Assembly: GCA_030533265.1 (NCBI GenBank)
Contig: JAUNJM010000001.1
Coordinates: forward strand, 1-64,000
Direction: 5' to 3'
DNA: 64,000 bases
Origin: Ruminococcus sp.
Lineage (GTDB): Bacteria; Bacillota; Clostridia; Oscillospirales; Ruminococcaceae
Below are positions 8,184 through 18,164 of the stretch, in pieces. The notes under the pieces are model-generated. The model was not told the DNA's origin, made no database searches, and saw nothing but the letters and a program-made list of their open reading frames with translations. The position numbers and the translations under genes were made by a program. The number at the start of each line of letters is the position of its first letter. The stretch's first letter is position 1.

Positions 8184-9355
8184 TATTCCACACCTCTGCT
8201 GATAACTTCAAGACACATCCTGCCGTTATGATAAGGACATTTCCAAGGGCCAACGATTTCCTTATGCTCAAATGGTTTTCCGTCAAAACCGACTTCATTA
8301 TACCATTCAGAGCCTTCACGTTTATCTATTATACTTTCCTTGACGTACTCCCAGATAACCTTCGCTGCATCGAGATATTTTTCGTCACCGCATTTCTGAT
8401 AAGCGTTGATAAAGCCGACAATAGACTCGGACTGTACCCACCAGACACGTTTCTTCTCGATATAATCCTTATCTCTTTCGGTATTCAAAGCACCGTTTTC
8501 AAAGGCAAGTTTGTAGATATTCTCAGTTATTCTGAGGTTCATGTTCTTGAATTGTTCGATAAGTTCCTCGTCACCGAGAGTTTCACAAGCCAGATCCATA
8601 AGCCATGTAGCTTCAATATCATGACCATAAGAGTGAATGTCACCGATCACGTTGAACTGAGTGTCAAAGAAAACTTTCAGAGCATCATTTTCAGCATCGA
8701 AAACTTTGTCTGTCACCTGTGAGAGTAAAAATCTCAGACGTTTTTCTACTCTTTCATTACTCTGTGCCTTCAAAAGCTCAGTGTAAGCTTCGATAAGATG
8801 CAAAACAGCGTTCATTGTCTTGTCAGCCATAAGACCGTTTTCAGACAGAGCATCATTATCAATAAGATCCCAGTTTTTTGAGAACGCTTCCCTGTAGCCA
8901 TAATCATCAAGGGTATTTGATTCAATATCGTCAAAGAGCTTGTAGGAGAGATCAAGTGCGAACTTTTCTCCGCTTGCGTTATAATAAGCACTGAGTGCGT
9001 AAATCGCAAAAGCGATGTTGTATGTATGCTTCATGGTGTCGGTTGGTATGCCCTTGTAGTCGAGCATCCAATAGACGCCACCGTTGTCGTAGTCAATACA
9101 GTGATTTTTGATAAACTCAAAAGCATGATCGGCCAGGTCAAGGCATTTTTTGTCTTTCAGGACTGTATAGCATTTTGAGAAAAACCAGAGTATTCTTGAA
9201 TGAAGGATAACACCTTTTTCAGCCTGCTTGTCAAGCTTGAGGTCATATCCCATGTAACCGTAAAAGCCACCGAATTCTTCGTCTTTAAGTCCAGCCCAGA
9301 ATGGTATTATGTGAGTTGTCAGTTCATTTTTAATTTCATCTATAAACATAATCAA
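8183..9355 (-). CDS. ce: Cellobiose 2-epimerase (AGE family)
   Basis: This 390-residue protein matches the Ruminococcus albus cellobiose 2-epimerase closely from memory: HIIPFWAGL, GGFYGYMGYDL, KGVILHSRILWFFS, DTMKHTYNIAFAIYALS, IHSYGHDIEATWLMD, RVWWVQSE and GPWKCPYHNGRMCLEV. It converts cellobiose to 4-O-beta-glucosyl-mannose by flipping the C2 hydroxyl of the reducing-end sugar. The active-site histidines sit in the GHDIEATW and CPYHNGRM regions. It is cytoplasmic (no signal peptide). The operon with two GH5 lipoproteins fits import and processing of released disaccharides. The start could also be Met3, giving a protein two residues shorter. Confidence 0.9.
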   Translation of the reverse strand: MIMFIDEIKNELTTHIIPFWAGLKDEEFGGFYGYMGYDLKLDKQAEKGVILHSRILWFFSKCYTVLKDKKCLDLADHAFEFIKNHCIDYDNGGVYWMLDYKGIPTDTMKHTYNIAFAIYALSAYYNASGEKFALDLSYKLFDDIESNTLDDYGYREAFSKNWDLIDNDALSENGLMADKTMNAVLHLIEAYTELLKAQSNERVEKRLRFLLSQVTDKVFDAENDALKVFFDTQFNVIGDIHSYGHDIEATWLMDLACETLGDEELIEQFKNMNLRITENIYKLAFENGALNTERDKDYIEKKRVWWVQSESIVGFINAYQKCGDEKYLDAAKVIWEYVKESIIDKREGSEWYNEVGFDGKPFEHKEIVGPWKCPYHNGRMCLEVISRGVE

Positions 9356-9367
9356 CCTCCGTGCAGA

Positions 9368-10630
9368 CTATTCAGTGATTTTTCGTGCTTCTATATAGAA
9401 TCGTTTATCCTCTGCATGCCCCATAGAGAATGTTTTTCTCGGCAAAGCACCGTCACAGATAACAGTCGGGAAAAGCTCCTCCTTGCACATATCAGGAAGG
9501 ATAAAGCCTACAGATTTTTTATCCATAGAAAGCTGATTTATAACGTCAATACCGTGGATATAATCCACTTTACCATCGTTTTTCTGCAAATAACCGTCGA
9601 TGAAATTCTGCAAAGAACCGACAGTTAACTTTGATGACGGAGCATGAATATACATATCCTTAGCCACTCCGTCAAGGACTATCTGAATTTTTTGTTCGGA
9701 TTTTTCTTCCGAAAGCTTCAGAGAGTCAGTAAGATCGTCAAGAAGCTTGTTCCTGTCAATGTCAGTAACAATTCTGTGAATAGCTTCAAATTCCAGAGCA
9801 GGAGAGTGAAGATTCACAATCTCGACCAGAGCATATCTTGCAGGGTGATTTGATAAATCCTTGTCAGGATTTTCTCTTTTGAGCTGTTCATAGAACTCCT
9901 TGGCAGTTGCAAGAGAGTGATTTCCGTCACCCATAGCGAAAACAAGAGGAGAGCTTTCGTCAAGACCGTATTTCTCGTTGAAGGTGTCAATATCAGCAAG
10001 CTTATCAAGAGCCTCAAAAACCTGCTCCTGCATAGCCTTAGTAAGCTTGTAGCCACTGATTGTCCCGCCGTTTTTCATAAGCTCAAACGAATAAACACTT
10101 TCCATCTCAGCCTTGCGCTGTTCAAGTGGTTCAATAACACTTTTTTCTCTGTCGTCAATAAGAATCATGATATGTGGAAGTTCGATTTCAGCACCACATC
10201 TCACCTTGATTCTTGGTGGGATACGTTCAACAACGGTAGCCTCAGTTGCTCTGACAGGAGTTTTTGAGCCTTTCTGATAGCTGTAGCCTTCAAGATCGAG
10301 CTTTCCGACAATACCTGCTCTCATCTTACCGTCAGACTGTATTCTTTCAATATAAATAATGCTATCCTTGTGTTCTTTGAATGTACAGCTGTCAAGATAA
10401 TCTTTCATGTTGTTGTGAATTTTGTCGATACGCTGTTCAACGTCCTTATCTTCCAGGAAAACCTCAGGAAGAATAAGTTCAAGAGCAGACTTGCTATTTT
10501 GGGTAAGCTTTTCGACATCATACCAATAGTCAGGTTGTGAAGTATACTGGTCACAAGCAACTACAGCCCACTTTTCCATATCTGTATTCTGCGGAAGAAG
10601 AATATCCGCAGATTTAAAAGCCGTAGCCAT
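9368..10630 (-). CDS. DUF1015 family protein
   Basis: This 420-residue cytoplasmic protein belongs to the DUF1015 family: FKSADILLP at the N-terminus, VACDQYTSQPDYW, ERIPPRIKVRCGAEIELPH, and the hallmark AMGDGNHSLATAKEF. I chose the Met at 10630 because a ribosome-binding site (TGGAGG) precedes it; an in-frame Met five codons earlier lies on that site. The family is related to ParB/sulfiredoxin-fold proteins, some of which act as kinases, but no function is established for this branch. It lies 12 bases before the cellobiose epimerase gene and 42 bases after secA, so it may be transcribed with either. Confidence 0.8.
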   Translation of the reverse strand: MATAFKSADILLPQNTDMEKWAVVACDQYTSQPDYWYDVEKLTQNSKSALELILPEVFLEDKDVEQRIDKIHNNMKDYLDSCTFKEHKDSIIYIERIQSDGKMRAGIVGKLDLEGYSYQKGSKTPVRATEATVVERIPPRIKVRCGAEIELPHIMILIDDREKSVIEPLEQRKAEMESVYSFELMKNGGTISGYKLTKAMQEQVFEALDKLADIDTFNEKYGLDESSPLVFAMGDGNHSLATAKEFYEQLKRENPDKDLSNHPARYALVEIVNLHSPALEFEAIHRIVTDIDRNKLLDDLTDSLKLSEEKSEQKIQIVLDGVAKDMYIHAPSSKLTVGSLQNFIDGYLQKNDGKVDYIHGIDVINQLSMDKKSVGFILPDMCKEELFPTVICDGALPRKTFSMGHAEDKRFYIEARKITE

Positions 10631-10672
10631 ATCAGGTACCTCCATTAAAAGAGTAATAAATCTGTTTTATGT

Positions 10673-13396
10673 TTAGTGTTTTGCAGCACAGCACTTCTTA
10701 TATTTTTTGCCGCTGCCACAAGGACACGGATCGTTAGGTCCGATTTTGTTTGACTTTCTTGTAATACTCTGGCTGCTTCCGGTGTCTGGTTTAAGTACCT
10801 GTTCACGCTTAGGAGCAGGTGCAGCCTTCTGGACTTTGATAGTAAAGAGCATTCTTACAGTATCCTCACGGATAGAGTCGATCATAGCGTCGAACATATC
10901 AAAGCCTTCCATACGGTATTCAACTACAGGGTTTTTCTGACCGTATGAACGGAGTCCGATACCCTTTTTGAGTTCGTCCATATCGTCAATATGAGCCATC
11001 CACTTAGTGTCAACAACTTTAAGCAGAACGACTCTTTCGATTTCACGGAGCAGTTCTTCTCCGAGATCCTCTTCTCTCTTTTTGTAGATAGCATTTGCAC
11101 GTTCAAGGAGCATATCCTTAATATCCTGTTTTGAGATCTCATCAAGCTCCTGAACGCTGTAGTTGAAATCATCTTCAACAGTAATTATACCTGCAAGATG
11201 GTCTTTCAGACCTTCAAGATTCCAATCATCATGGATTTCGTCATTATAGAGATAAAGGTCAACGCAGTTTTCAACAAAGTCCTTTATCATTGTAGTGATG
11301 TAGTCGTGAATATCCTCACCGTTAAGCACCTTCTGACGCTGACCATAAATGATCTCACGCTGGGTATTCATAACATCGTCATAGTTGAGTACATTCTTTC
11401 TTATATTGAAGTTTCTGCCCTCAATCTTCTTCTGTGAAGATTCGATAACATTTGTAAGCATCTTTGACTGGATAGGAGTGTCCTCATCAACATTTAGAAC
11501 ATTCATCATATTTGTGATTCTGTCACCACCGAAGATTCTCATGAGGTCATCTTCAAGTGAGAGATAGAACTTACTTTCACCGGGGTCGCCCTGACGTCCG
11601 GAACGTCCTCTGAGCTGATTGTCGATACGTCTTGCCTCATGACGTTCAGTACCGATAATGAACAGACCACCTGCATCAATAACGTCCTTAGCCTTTTCAG
11701 CAACTTCTGCAGAATATTTAGCGTAAAGATCCTTATATACTTTTCTTGCTTCGAGGATAGTTTCGTCATCAGTTTCAGCAAATCCGGTAGCCTCAACGAT
11801 AATCTCCTCAGGAATCTCCATTTTCTTCATCTGAGCAGTAGCGAGATATTCAGCGTTACCACCGAGCATGATGTCAGTACCACGACCAGCCATGTTAGTA
11901 GCGATAGTGATAGCACCAAATTTACCTGCCTGAGCAACGATCATAGCTTCCTTGTCGTGATACTTAGCATTAAGAACCTCGTGCTTGATACCCTTGTTTT
12001 TGAGTAATCTTGAAAGATATTCTGACTTTTCAATAGAAACAGTACCAACGAGGACAGGCTGTCCTTTTTCGTGACACTTTATGATCTGTTCAATAACGGC
12101 ATTGAATTTGCCTTTTTCAGTTTTGTATACAACGTCCGAGTGATCTATTCTGATAACAGGCTTATTAGTTGGAATTTCGATAACATCAAGCTTATAGATC
12201 TCTCTGAATTCGTCCTCCTCAGTAAGAGCAGTACCTGTCATACCTGAGAGCTTGCTATAGAGTCTGAAGTAATTCTGATATGTGATAGTAGCGATAGTCT
12301 TGGACTCACGTTCGATCTTGACACCTTCCTTAGCTTCGATAGCCTGGTGCAGACCATCATTGAAACGTCTGCCTATCATGGTACGGCCTGTAAACTCATC
12401 GACGATAAGAACTTCACCGTCTTTAACGACATAGTGTACGTCACGGATCATAGTACCATTAGCTTTGATAGCCTGATTGATATGGTGAAGCAGAGTCATA
12501 TTATCAGCGTCCATGAGGTTTTCAACATTGAAAGCTCTCTCAGCCTTTTTAACACCTGCTTTTGTGAGTGTAGCAGTTCTTGCTTTTTCGTCAATGATAT
12601 AGTCACCGTCGAGCTGATCATTATCAGCCTTGTCGTCTATTTCAACTACCGTTACAGGATGAAGTGTCTTAGCAAACTGGTCAGCGACTTTATAGAGGTC
12701 AGTAGACTTATCTCCAGGTCCTGAAATGATAAGAGGAGTTCTTGCTTCGTCTATGAGGATAGAGTCAACCTCATCCACGATAGCAAAAGAATGTTCTCTT
12801 TGAACCTTATCTTTTTTGTAGATTACCATGTTGTCACGCAAATAGTCAAAACCGAACTCATTGTTAGTACCGTAAGTGATATCAGCGTTATAAGCAGCAC
12901 GTTTTTCTTCTTTGGTCATGCCGGCAAGAACGACACCGATACTCTGTCCGAGGAATCTGAAAACCTTACCCATTTCCTCAGCCTGGAACTTAGCGAGATA
13001 GTCGTTTACAGTAACGACATGAACACCTTTTCCGTTGAGTGAGTTTGCGTAAGCAGCAAGGCAAGCAACAAGAGTTTTACCTTCACCGGTTTTCATTTCA
13101 GCGATACGGCCCTGATGAAGCACGATTGCACCGATTATCTGTACAGGATAAGGCTTTTTGCCGAGTATACGGAAAGCAGCCTCACGGCATACAGCGAGAG
13201 CGTCAGCAAGCACGTCATCGAGAGTAGTCATGCCATCGCTGAGCTTATTTTTAAGAATATCAGTCTGTTCTCTGAGTTCCTTATCGGACATTGGCTGATA
13301 TTTTGATTCAAGTTCAAGGACTTTTTCTTTTATCGGTTCAATTCTTTTAAGTTCTTTTTTAGAATAGTTGCCAAAGATCTTATCAATCAGGCCCAT
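10673..13396 (-). CDS. secA: Protein translocase ATPase SecA
   Basis: This 907-residue motor ATPase pushes unfolded preproteins through SecYEG. Walker A is MKTGEGKT and Walker B is [15 protein letters not shown]; the SAT/helicase motif GTDIMLGG and the C-terminal zinc-binding SEC-C tail ([13 protein letters not shown]) are intact. Length is normal for Firmicutes SecA. I prefer the Met at 13396 because the ribosome-binding site AAAGGTGG is too close to the Met at 13405. A consensus promoter lies at 13465-13493. Confidence 0.96.
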   Translation of the reverse strand: MGLIDKIFGNYSKKELKRIEPIKEKVLELESKYQPMSDKELREQTDILKNKLSDGMTTLDDVLADALAVCREAAFRILGKKPYPVQIIGAIVLHQGRIAEMKTGEGKTLVACLAAYANSLNGKGVHVVTVNDYLAKFQAEEMGKVFRFLGQSIGVVLAGMTKEEKRAAYNADITYGTNNEFGFDYLRDNMVIYKKDKVQREHSFAIVDEVDSILIDEARTPLIISGPGDKSTDLYKVADQFAKTLHPVTVVEIDDKADNDQLDGDYIIDEKARTATLTKAGVKKAERAFNVENLMDADNMTLLHHINQAIKANGTMIRDVHYVVKDGEVLIVDEFTGRTMIGRRFNDGLHQAIEAKEGVKIERESKTIATITYQNYFRLYSKLSGMTGTALTEEDEFREIYKLDVIEIPTNKPVIRIDHSDVVYKTEKGKFNAVIEQIIKCHEKGQPVLVGTVSIEKSEYLSRLLKNKGIKHEVLNAKYHDKEAMIVAQAGKFGAITIATNMAGRGTDIMLGGNAEYLATAQMKKMEIPEEIIVEATGFAETDDETILEARKVYKDLYAKYSAEVAEKAKDVIDAGGLFIIGTERHEARRIDNQLRGRSGRQGDPGESKFYLSLEDDLMRIFGGDRITNMMNVLNVDEDTPIQSKMLTNVIESSQKKIEGRNFNIRKNVLNYDDVMNTQREIIYGQRQKVLNGEDIHDYITTMIKDFVENCVDLYLYNDEIHDDWNLEGLKDHLAGIITVEDDFNYSVQELDEISKQDIKDMLLERANAIYKKREEDLGEELLREIERVVLLKVVDTKWMAHIDDMDELKKGIGLRSYGQKNPVVEYRMEGFDMFDAMIDSIREDTVRMLFTIKVQKAAPAPKREQVLKPDTGSSQSITRKSNKIGPNDPCPCGSGKKYKKCCAAKH

Positions 13397-13464
13397 TATA
13401 TTCATTCCACCTTTAATTTTCTATGATTTATTTACGCTCATAATGATACAAATATACATGATAT

Positions 13465-13493
13465 ATTATACACTAACACCTTTAATATGTCAA
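13465..13493 (-). promoter_or_regulatory. Promoter for secA
   Basis: Read on minus: TTGACA (13493-13488), 17 bases, TATAAT (13470-13465). Confidence 0.8.
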
Positions 13494-13523
13494 GAAAAAT
13501 TTGCTGTTCATAAAGCAATCAGA

Positions 13524-13557
13524 AAAAAAACCGTCCCCTGATAACAGGGAACGGTTT
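13524..13557 (-). terminator. Intrinsic terminator ending the fatty-acid operon
   Basis: Stem AAACCGTTCCCTG / CAGGGGACGGTTT (minus) followed by a T-run, 14 bases past the acpP stop. It separates the fab/acc operon from the secA promoter. Confidence 0.85.
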
Positions 13558-13570
13558 GACTTACATTGGA

Positions 13571-13798
13571 TTAGTTTGCAGCTTCAATAAATTTAACAAT
13601 ATCACCAACAGTTTTGATATTTTCAACCTCTTCATCAGGGATCTCAGCATCAAACTCTTCTTCGATAGACATTATAAGATCAACAACATCGAGAGAATCA
13701 GCACCAAGATCATCAATGATTGAAGCCTCCATAGTTACATCAGCTTCATCAGCATCAAGCTGGTCAACAATAATATCGCGTACTTTTTCAAATACCAT
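13571..13798 (-). CDS. acpP: Acyl carrier protein
   Basis: A 75-residue acidic four-helix protein with the phosphopantetheine site GADSLD (Ser35). It carries growing acyl chains for the Fab enzymes encoded upstream. It is the last gene of the minus-strand cluster, 52 bases after accA and just before the terminator. In many clostridia acpP sits between fabH and fabK instead. The start is set by ribosome-binding site GGAGGG. Confidence 0.95.
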   Translation of the reverse strand: MVFEKVRDIIVDQLDADEADVTMEASIIDDLGADSLDVVDLIMSIEEEFDAEIPDEEVENIKTVGDIVKFIEAAN

Positions 13799-13850
13799 AT
13801 CAAGTACCCTCCAATCTTAAATGTTATTTGGTAGTCATTTTTGATTACCA

Positions 13851-14672
13851 CTAATCAGCAGAATTATCAGCTTCTTGAAACTCACCGATTATTCTAAATT
13901 TATTATAGCGTTCATTTAGTAATTCGTCAAGTCCTTTTTTTAATTTTCTTTGCAAAGCTTCAGAAAGGTAATCAGAAATATATTCAGCAGTTTGTTCCGG
14001 ATCAGTGTGAGCACCACCGAACGACTCTGGGATAATAGCGTCACAGACCTTTAGTCTGACTAAATCCTCAGCAGTTATCTTCATAATATCGCAAGCTTCG
14101 CGTTCTCTGGATGGGTCTTTCCAGAGGATTGAGGCAAAGCCACTTGGAGAAATAACAGAATAGATAGCGTTTTCAAGCATAGCAAGCTCATCGCAGACTC
14201 CCATCGCCAAAGCTCCACCGCTTCCACCTTCACCGAGAACGATGCTTATTACAGGAACTTTCAGTGTCATAAAATCCATAATGTTCTTTGCAATAGCTTC
14301 ACCCTGACCACGTTTTTCGGCCTCAACACCGGGATAAGCACCAGATGTGTCGATAAAGCATATAACAGGGCGGTGGAATTTTTCTGCCTGTCTTGCAAGA
14401 CGCAGAGCTTTGCGATAGCCTTCAGGATGAGGCATACCGAAGTTACATTTTTTATTTTCGTCAAGGTTCCTGCCTTTGACCTGAGCAATAACAGTAACAG
14501 GCAGTCCCTTGAAATAGCATATACCACCCATGATTGCACCATCATCACCATAGTGTCTGTCACCGTGCATTTCAAAGAAGTCATCAAAAATCAAAGGAAT
14601 ATAGTCGTTGACTGTCGGACGATTCTTATGACGGATTATGTCAAGTCTTTCGCAAGCAGTAAGCTCATTCAT
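13851..14672 (-). CDS. accA: Acetyl-CoA carboxylase carboxyltransferase, alpha subunit
   Basis: This 273-residue protein forms with AccD the carboxyltransferase that moves CO2 from biotin to acetyl-CoA, giving malonyl-CoA. Family motifs include [44 protein letters not shown] and [14 protein letters not shown]. It overlaps the end of accD by 8 bases, as is common when both subunits are made in equal amounts. Its length is slightly below that of the E. coli subunit, as usual in Firmicutes. Confidence 0.95.
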   Translation of the reverse strand: MNELTACERLDIIRHKNRPTVNDYIPLIFDDFFEMHGDRHYGDDGAIMGGICYFKGLPVTVIAQVKGRNLDENKKCNFGMPHPEGYRKALRLARQAEKFHRPVICFIDTSGAYPGVEAEKRGQGEAIAKNIMDFMTLKVPVISIVLGEGGSGGALAMGVCDELAMLENAIYSVISPSGFASILWKDPSREREACDIMKITAEDLVRLKVCDAIIPESFGGAHTDPEQTAEYISDYLSEALQRKLKKGLDELLNERYNKFRIIGEFQEADNSAD

Positions 14673-15540
14673 TCAGATTCCCTCCTTGCTTGTGGAGTTT
14701 CAGAAGATGAGCAAGAGTTCTTCTCATTTTCTTTCTTTCAACTATCATGTCAACAAAGCCTGCATCGACCATAAACTCAGCAGACTGGAAATCATCAGGC
14801 AAACGTTGTTTTATCGTTCCTTCTATAACACGTCGTCCGGCGAAACCGATAAGAACCTTTGGTTCAGCGATGATAATATCACCCAGCGACGCAAATGATG
14901 CTGTAACACCACCTGTAGTAGGGTCAGTCATAACAGTGATATAAAGCAAGCCGGCATCATTGTGTCTTGCAACGGCACCACTTGTTTTAGCCATCTGCAT
15001 AAGCGAAACAATACCCTCCTGCATTCTTGCACCACCTGAAGCTGTAAAAGCTATAACAGGAAGCTTGTTTGCAGTAGCATATTCAATGGCACGGGTTATC
15101 TTTTCACCAACAACACTTCCCATAGAAGCCATCATGAAATTAGAATCCATAACGATAATGACGATTTTTTCGCCTCTGATAGTAGCAGAGCCTGTGATAA
15201 CGGCATCTTTAAGACCTGTTTTTTCACGGAGCTTTTTCTGCTTTTCCTCATAATCGGGGAAATTTATTGGATTCTTTGAAATCATATCAGCGTCAAATTC
15301 ATGCAGACTACCCTTGTCGATAGTAATATCAAGACGTTCTCTTGCAGAAAGTCTTGAATGGTAGTTGCACTGAGGACAAACCTTACCATTCTTGTGAAAA
15401 TCCTCAGAAAAAGTAACGTTTGCACATCTTGGACACTTGAAAAGCAGGTCTTTTGGAATATCAGTTTTTTTCTTTTTTTCTTCGTTAGTCTGGTCACCGT
15501 TGAATCTTGTTTTTACAACTGAAAACAAATCTTCAAGCAT
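14665..15540 (-). CDS. accD: Acetyl-CoA carboxylase carboxyltransferase, beta subunit
   Basis: This 291-residue partner of AccA has the N-terminal four-cysteine zinc finger (KCPRC and VCPQC, ~15 residues apart). The crotonase-like carboxyltransferase domain follows, with [25 protein letters not shown] and GDIIIAEP. It overlaps accA by 8 bases and follows accC by 14 bases. The start is supported by ribosome-binding site AAGGAGG. Confidence 0.95.
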   Translation of the reverse strand: MLEDLFSVVKTRFNGDQTNEEKKKKTDIPKDLLFKCPRCANVTFSEDFHKNGKVCPQCNYHSRLSARERLDITIDKGSLHEFDADMISKNPINFPDYEEKQKKLREKTGLKDAVITGSATIRGEKIVIIVMDSNFMMASMGSVVGEKITRAIEYATANKLPVIAFTASGGARMQEGIVSLMQMAKTSGAVARHNDAGLLYITVMTDPTTGGVTASFASLGDIIIAEPKVLIGFAGRRVIEGTIKQRLPDDFQSAEFMVDAGFVDMIVERKKMRRTLAHLLKLHKQGGNLNE

Positions 15541-15554
15541 AAAATCAGACCTCC

Positions 15555-16904
15555 TTAAATAATTTCTGTACGGTTGAGATAACCGTTATCATAATTACCC
15601 TCCAGAAAAGCATCTGTACGGATAAGTTTCAGTTGAAAATCAATATTTGTTGCAACACCGTCAACTATGAATTCAGCCAACGCCCATTTCATTTTCGCGA
15701 TAGCTTCCTCACGGGTTGCAGCAAAGGTGATAAGTTTACCTATCATGGAATCGTAGTATGGCGGTATCTCGTATCCCTGATAAACAGCACTGTCAACACG
15801 GATACCCATTCCACCAGGGATGTGTAGTGATTTTATAACGCCCGGTGACGGTCTGAACCCGAATGATGGATCTTCAGCGTTGATTCTGCACTCAATAGCG
15901 TGACCACGAAGCTGAATATCTTCCTGTTTTATGTTAAGTTTTTCACCACTTGCAATAAGTAGCTGCTGTTTTACAAGGTCAACGCCTGTAACAGCTTCTG
16001 TGATAGGATGTTCAACCTGTATTCTTGTGTTCATTTCCATGAAGTAGAAGTTACCCTTGCTGTCCACCAGAAACTCGATAGTACCGGCATTTCTGTAGCC
16101 ACAAACTCTTGCGGCAGTGCAGGCAGCCTTACCCATTCTTGCTCTGAGCTCCTCGTTCATGAATGGTGCAGGAGATGGTGATTCTTCAAGCACTTTCTGA
16201 TTACGTCTTTGCATAGAGCAGTCACGTTCTCCAAGGGAAATAACGTTTCCGTAGTTATCCGCAAGTATCTGAATCTCAATATGCTTAGGGTTTTCAATGA
16301 ATTTTTCCATGTAGATCTCATCATTGCCAAAGCAAGCGAGAGCTTCCTGCTTTGCAGCAGTCATCTGTGGTTCAAGCTCGTCATCGTTGTTAACGATTCT
16401 TATACCACGTCCGCCACCACCGGCAGAAGCTTTTATCATAACAGGATAACCAAGATCACGGGCAAGAGTGTGAGCAGCGTCAACATCGAAAATCGCACCG
16501 TCAGAACCCATGATAACAGGCACACCTGCTTCTTTCATAGTTTCCTTGGCCTGAGCTTTGTCTCCCAGCATTTCTATTGACTGTGCACGAGGACCGATAA
16601 AAGTTATACCGCATTTTTCACAGGTTCTTGCAAAGGAAGGGTTTTCAGACAAGAATCCGAAGCCCGGATGAACAGCGTCAGCACCTGTGACCTCACACGC
16701 AGCAATGATAGCCTTAACGTTGAGATAGCTGTCCTTGCTTGCAGCAGGACCTATACATACAGCCTCATCAGCAATTTTAGCATGTAGAGCATTTTTGTCT
16801 GCAGTTGAATATACAGCAACGGTATGTATACCAAGCTCACGACAAGCACGGATTATTCTGACGGCAATTTCACCTCTGTTTGCTATAAGAACTTTTTTAA
16901 ACAT
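15555..16904 (-). CDS. accC: Biotin carboxylase
   Basis: This 449-residue ATP-grasp enzyme carboxylates the biotin on AccB. It shows FKKVLIANRGEIAVRIIRAC at the start, the glycine-rich ATP loop KASAGGGGRGIR, the EKFIENPKHIEIQ region, and MNTRIQVEHPITEAVTG. I chose Met at 16904 because AAAGGTG precedes it at proper spacing; the GTG at 16913 is part of that site. The small gene with an apparent frameshift at 17015-17229 lies between it and fabZ. Confidence 0.95.
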   Translation of the reverse strand: MFKKVLIANRGEIAVRIIRACRELGIHTVAVYSTADKNALHAKIADEAVCIGPAASKDSYLNVKAIIAACEVTGADAVHPGFGFLSENPSFARTCEKCGITFIGPRAQSIEMLGDKAQAKETMKEAGVPVIMGSDGAIFDVDAAHTLARDLGYPVMIKASAGGGGRGIRIVNNDDELEPQMTAAKQEALACFGNDEIYMEKFIENPKHIEIQILADNYGNVISLGERDCSMQRRNQKVLEESPSPAPFMNEELRARMGKAACTAARVCGYRNAGTIEFLVDSKGNFYFMEMNTRIQVEHPITEAVTGVDLVKQQLLIASGEKLNIKQEDIQLRGHAIECRINAEDPSFGFRPSPGVIKSLHIPGGMGIRVDSAVYQGYEIPPYYDSMIGKLITFAATREEAIAKMKWALAEFIVDGVATNIDFQLKLIRTDAFLEGNYDNGYLNRTEII

Positions 16905-17014
16905 AGAATTCACCTTTCTGAGGTTTTTAAAAAGCCTTTACCAACAACCCTGACAAAGAGTTCGTTCTGCAGCAACAGCCAAAGTAGTAGTGACTGTATT
17001 TGTAGCCAGGATTG

Positions 17015-17229
17015 TCACGGCAAGTTTTTTCTTGTAAGTCGTTTTATTTTAGCAAATCTAATAATTGCAAGTATTTCAATAACAAGAGTAAAGATTATTA
17101 CAAAAGGCAGAACGTCACAGGGACGTGTTTTAGAAATCCAGTGCCACGAAGAATTTGCCGAAACAGGTATAGCCATAATTACAAATGAAATTATTATAAA
17201 AAACAGTGTAACAGTTTTTTATTCTTCAT
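17015..17229 (-). pseudogene. Small two-helix membrane protein with an apparent one-base frameshift
   Basis: Starting at ATG 17229, 13 bases after the fabZ stop, the frame reads MKNKK and then stops early. One base back, at an A6 run (17215-17220 on plus), a second frame runs unbroken to TGA at 17015-17017. The joined product (~71 residues) has a signal or first membrane helix (VTLFFIIISFVIMA), a conserved-looking loop (NSSWHWISKTRPCDVLP), a second hydrophobic helix (FVIIFTLVIEILAIIRFA) and a basic tail. The length of 215 bases is one short of a whole number of codons. It may be a real frameshift, slippage at the A-run, or a sequencing error. I do not know the family, but the design says membrane protein. 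Bases 16905-17014 hold only the accC leader. Confidence 0.6.
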
Positions 17230-17242
17230 ATTTTATCTCTTT

Positions 17243-17674
17243 TTATTTTATTGCAAAAGTGATTTCAGCAGAAACAGCTTTTTTGCCGTTCACAGTAGCA
17301 ACACCCTGACCGACGCCGATAGGTCCCTTGACCTTGATGATTTCAACTTCGAGTTTAAGCTCATCACCCGGTACGACCTGCTGACGGAACTTGCAGTTGT
17401 TTATGCCACCGAAAAAGCCGATTTTACCCTTGTTTTCAGGGAGTGCGAGAAGTGCCACAGCACCGGCCTGAGCAAGCATTTCAACCATAAGAACTCCCGG
17501 TGTAACAGGATATTCAGGGAAATGTCCCTTGAACCAGAAATCATCTTCCTTGATATACTTGGTTGCAACGACTCTTTTACCAACTTCGAGTTCATTTACC
17601 TCGTCTATAAGCAGAAACGGATCTCTGTGAGGAATAATCTCTTTTATCTGGTCTTTATTTAAAACTACAGCCAT
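17243..17674 (-). CDS. fabZ: 3-hydroxyacyl-ACP dehydratase FabZ
   Basis: This 143-residue hot-dog-fold enzyme removes water from 3-hydroxyacyl-ACP in the elongation cycle. The start KEIIPHRDPFLLID and the catalytic segment FPEYPVTPGVLMVEMLAQAG (His just before it, Glu within it) are intact. It lies 14 bases after accB in the operon. Confidence 0.95.
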   Translation of the reverse strand: MAVVLNKDQIKEIIPHRDPFLLIDEVNELEVGKRVVATKYIKEDDFWFKGHFPEYPVTPGVLMVEMLAQAGAVALLALPENKGKIGFFGGINNCKFRQQVVPGDELKLEVEIIKVKGPIGVGQGVATVNGKKAVSAEITFAIK

Positions 17675-17688
17675 ATTGTCCTCCGCAA

Positions 17689-18150
17689 TTAATCTATAAT
17701 CATAACAGTCTGGTCAAACTCTACGGCTTCACCACTGTTTACGAGAATTTTCTTTACCATACCGTCAAACTCGGACTGCACCTCGTTCATAACCTTCATA
17801 GATTCGATGATGAAAAGTGTGTCACCCTTTTTAACGGTATCTCCGACAGAAACAAAAGGCTTATCGGTTGGTGACGGAGCTGAATAGAAAGTACCAACGA
17901 TAGGAGCTTTCACCTCGTTACCTGAAACAGCAGTAGTTTCAGATTTTGAATCTGCCTGTTTTGCAACAACAGGAGCAGGCATAGCCATAGTATGGATTGG
18001 TGCCGGAGGTGGAGGGCATTTTTTACCCTTTATTGTGATAGACTTTTCACCGTCAACAATAGTAATTTCTCCGAGGTTTTTAGCGTTCACGATCTCAGCA
18101 AGCTCAGAGATCGTTTTGATGTCAAACTGGTTGTATATTTTTTCAGGCAT
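17689..18150 (-). CDS. accB: Biotin carboxyl carrier protein
   Basis: A 153-residue carrier with a mobile Ala/Pro-rich linker (PPPPAPIHTMAMPAP region) and a C-terminal biotinyl domain whose ESMKVMN motif holds the biotinylated lysine. It shuttles carboxybiotin between AccC and AccAD. It sits 14 bases after fabF and 14 bases before fabZ. Confidence 0.95.
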   Translation of the reverse strand: MPEKIYNQFDIKTISELAEIVNAKNLGEITIVDGEKSITIKGKKCPPPPAPIHTMAMPAPVVAKQADSKSETTAVSGNEVKAPIVGTFYSAPSPTDKPFVSVGDTVKKGDTLFIIESMKVMNEVQSEFDGMVKKILVNSGEAVEFDQTVMIID

Positions 18151-18164
18151 GTCTTTCCACTCCT

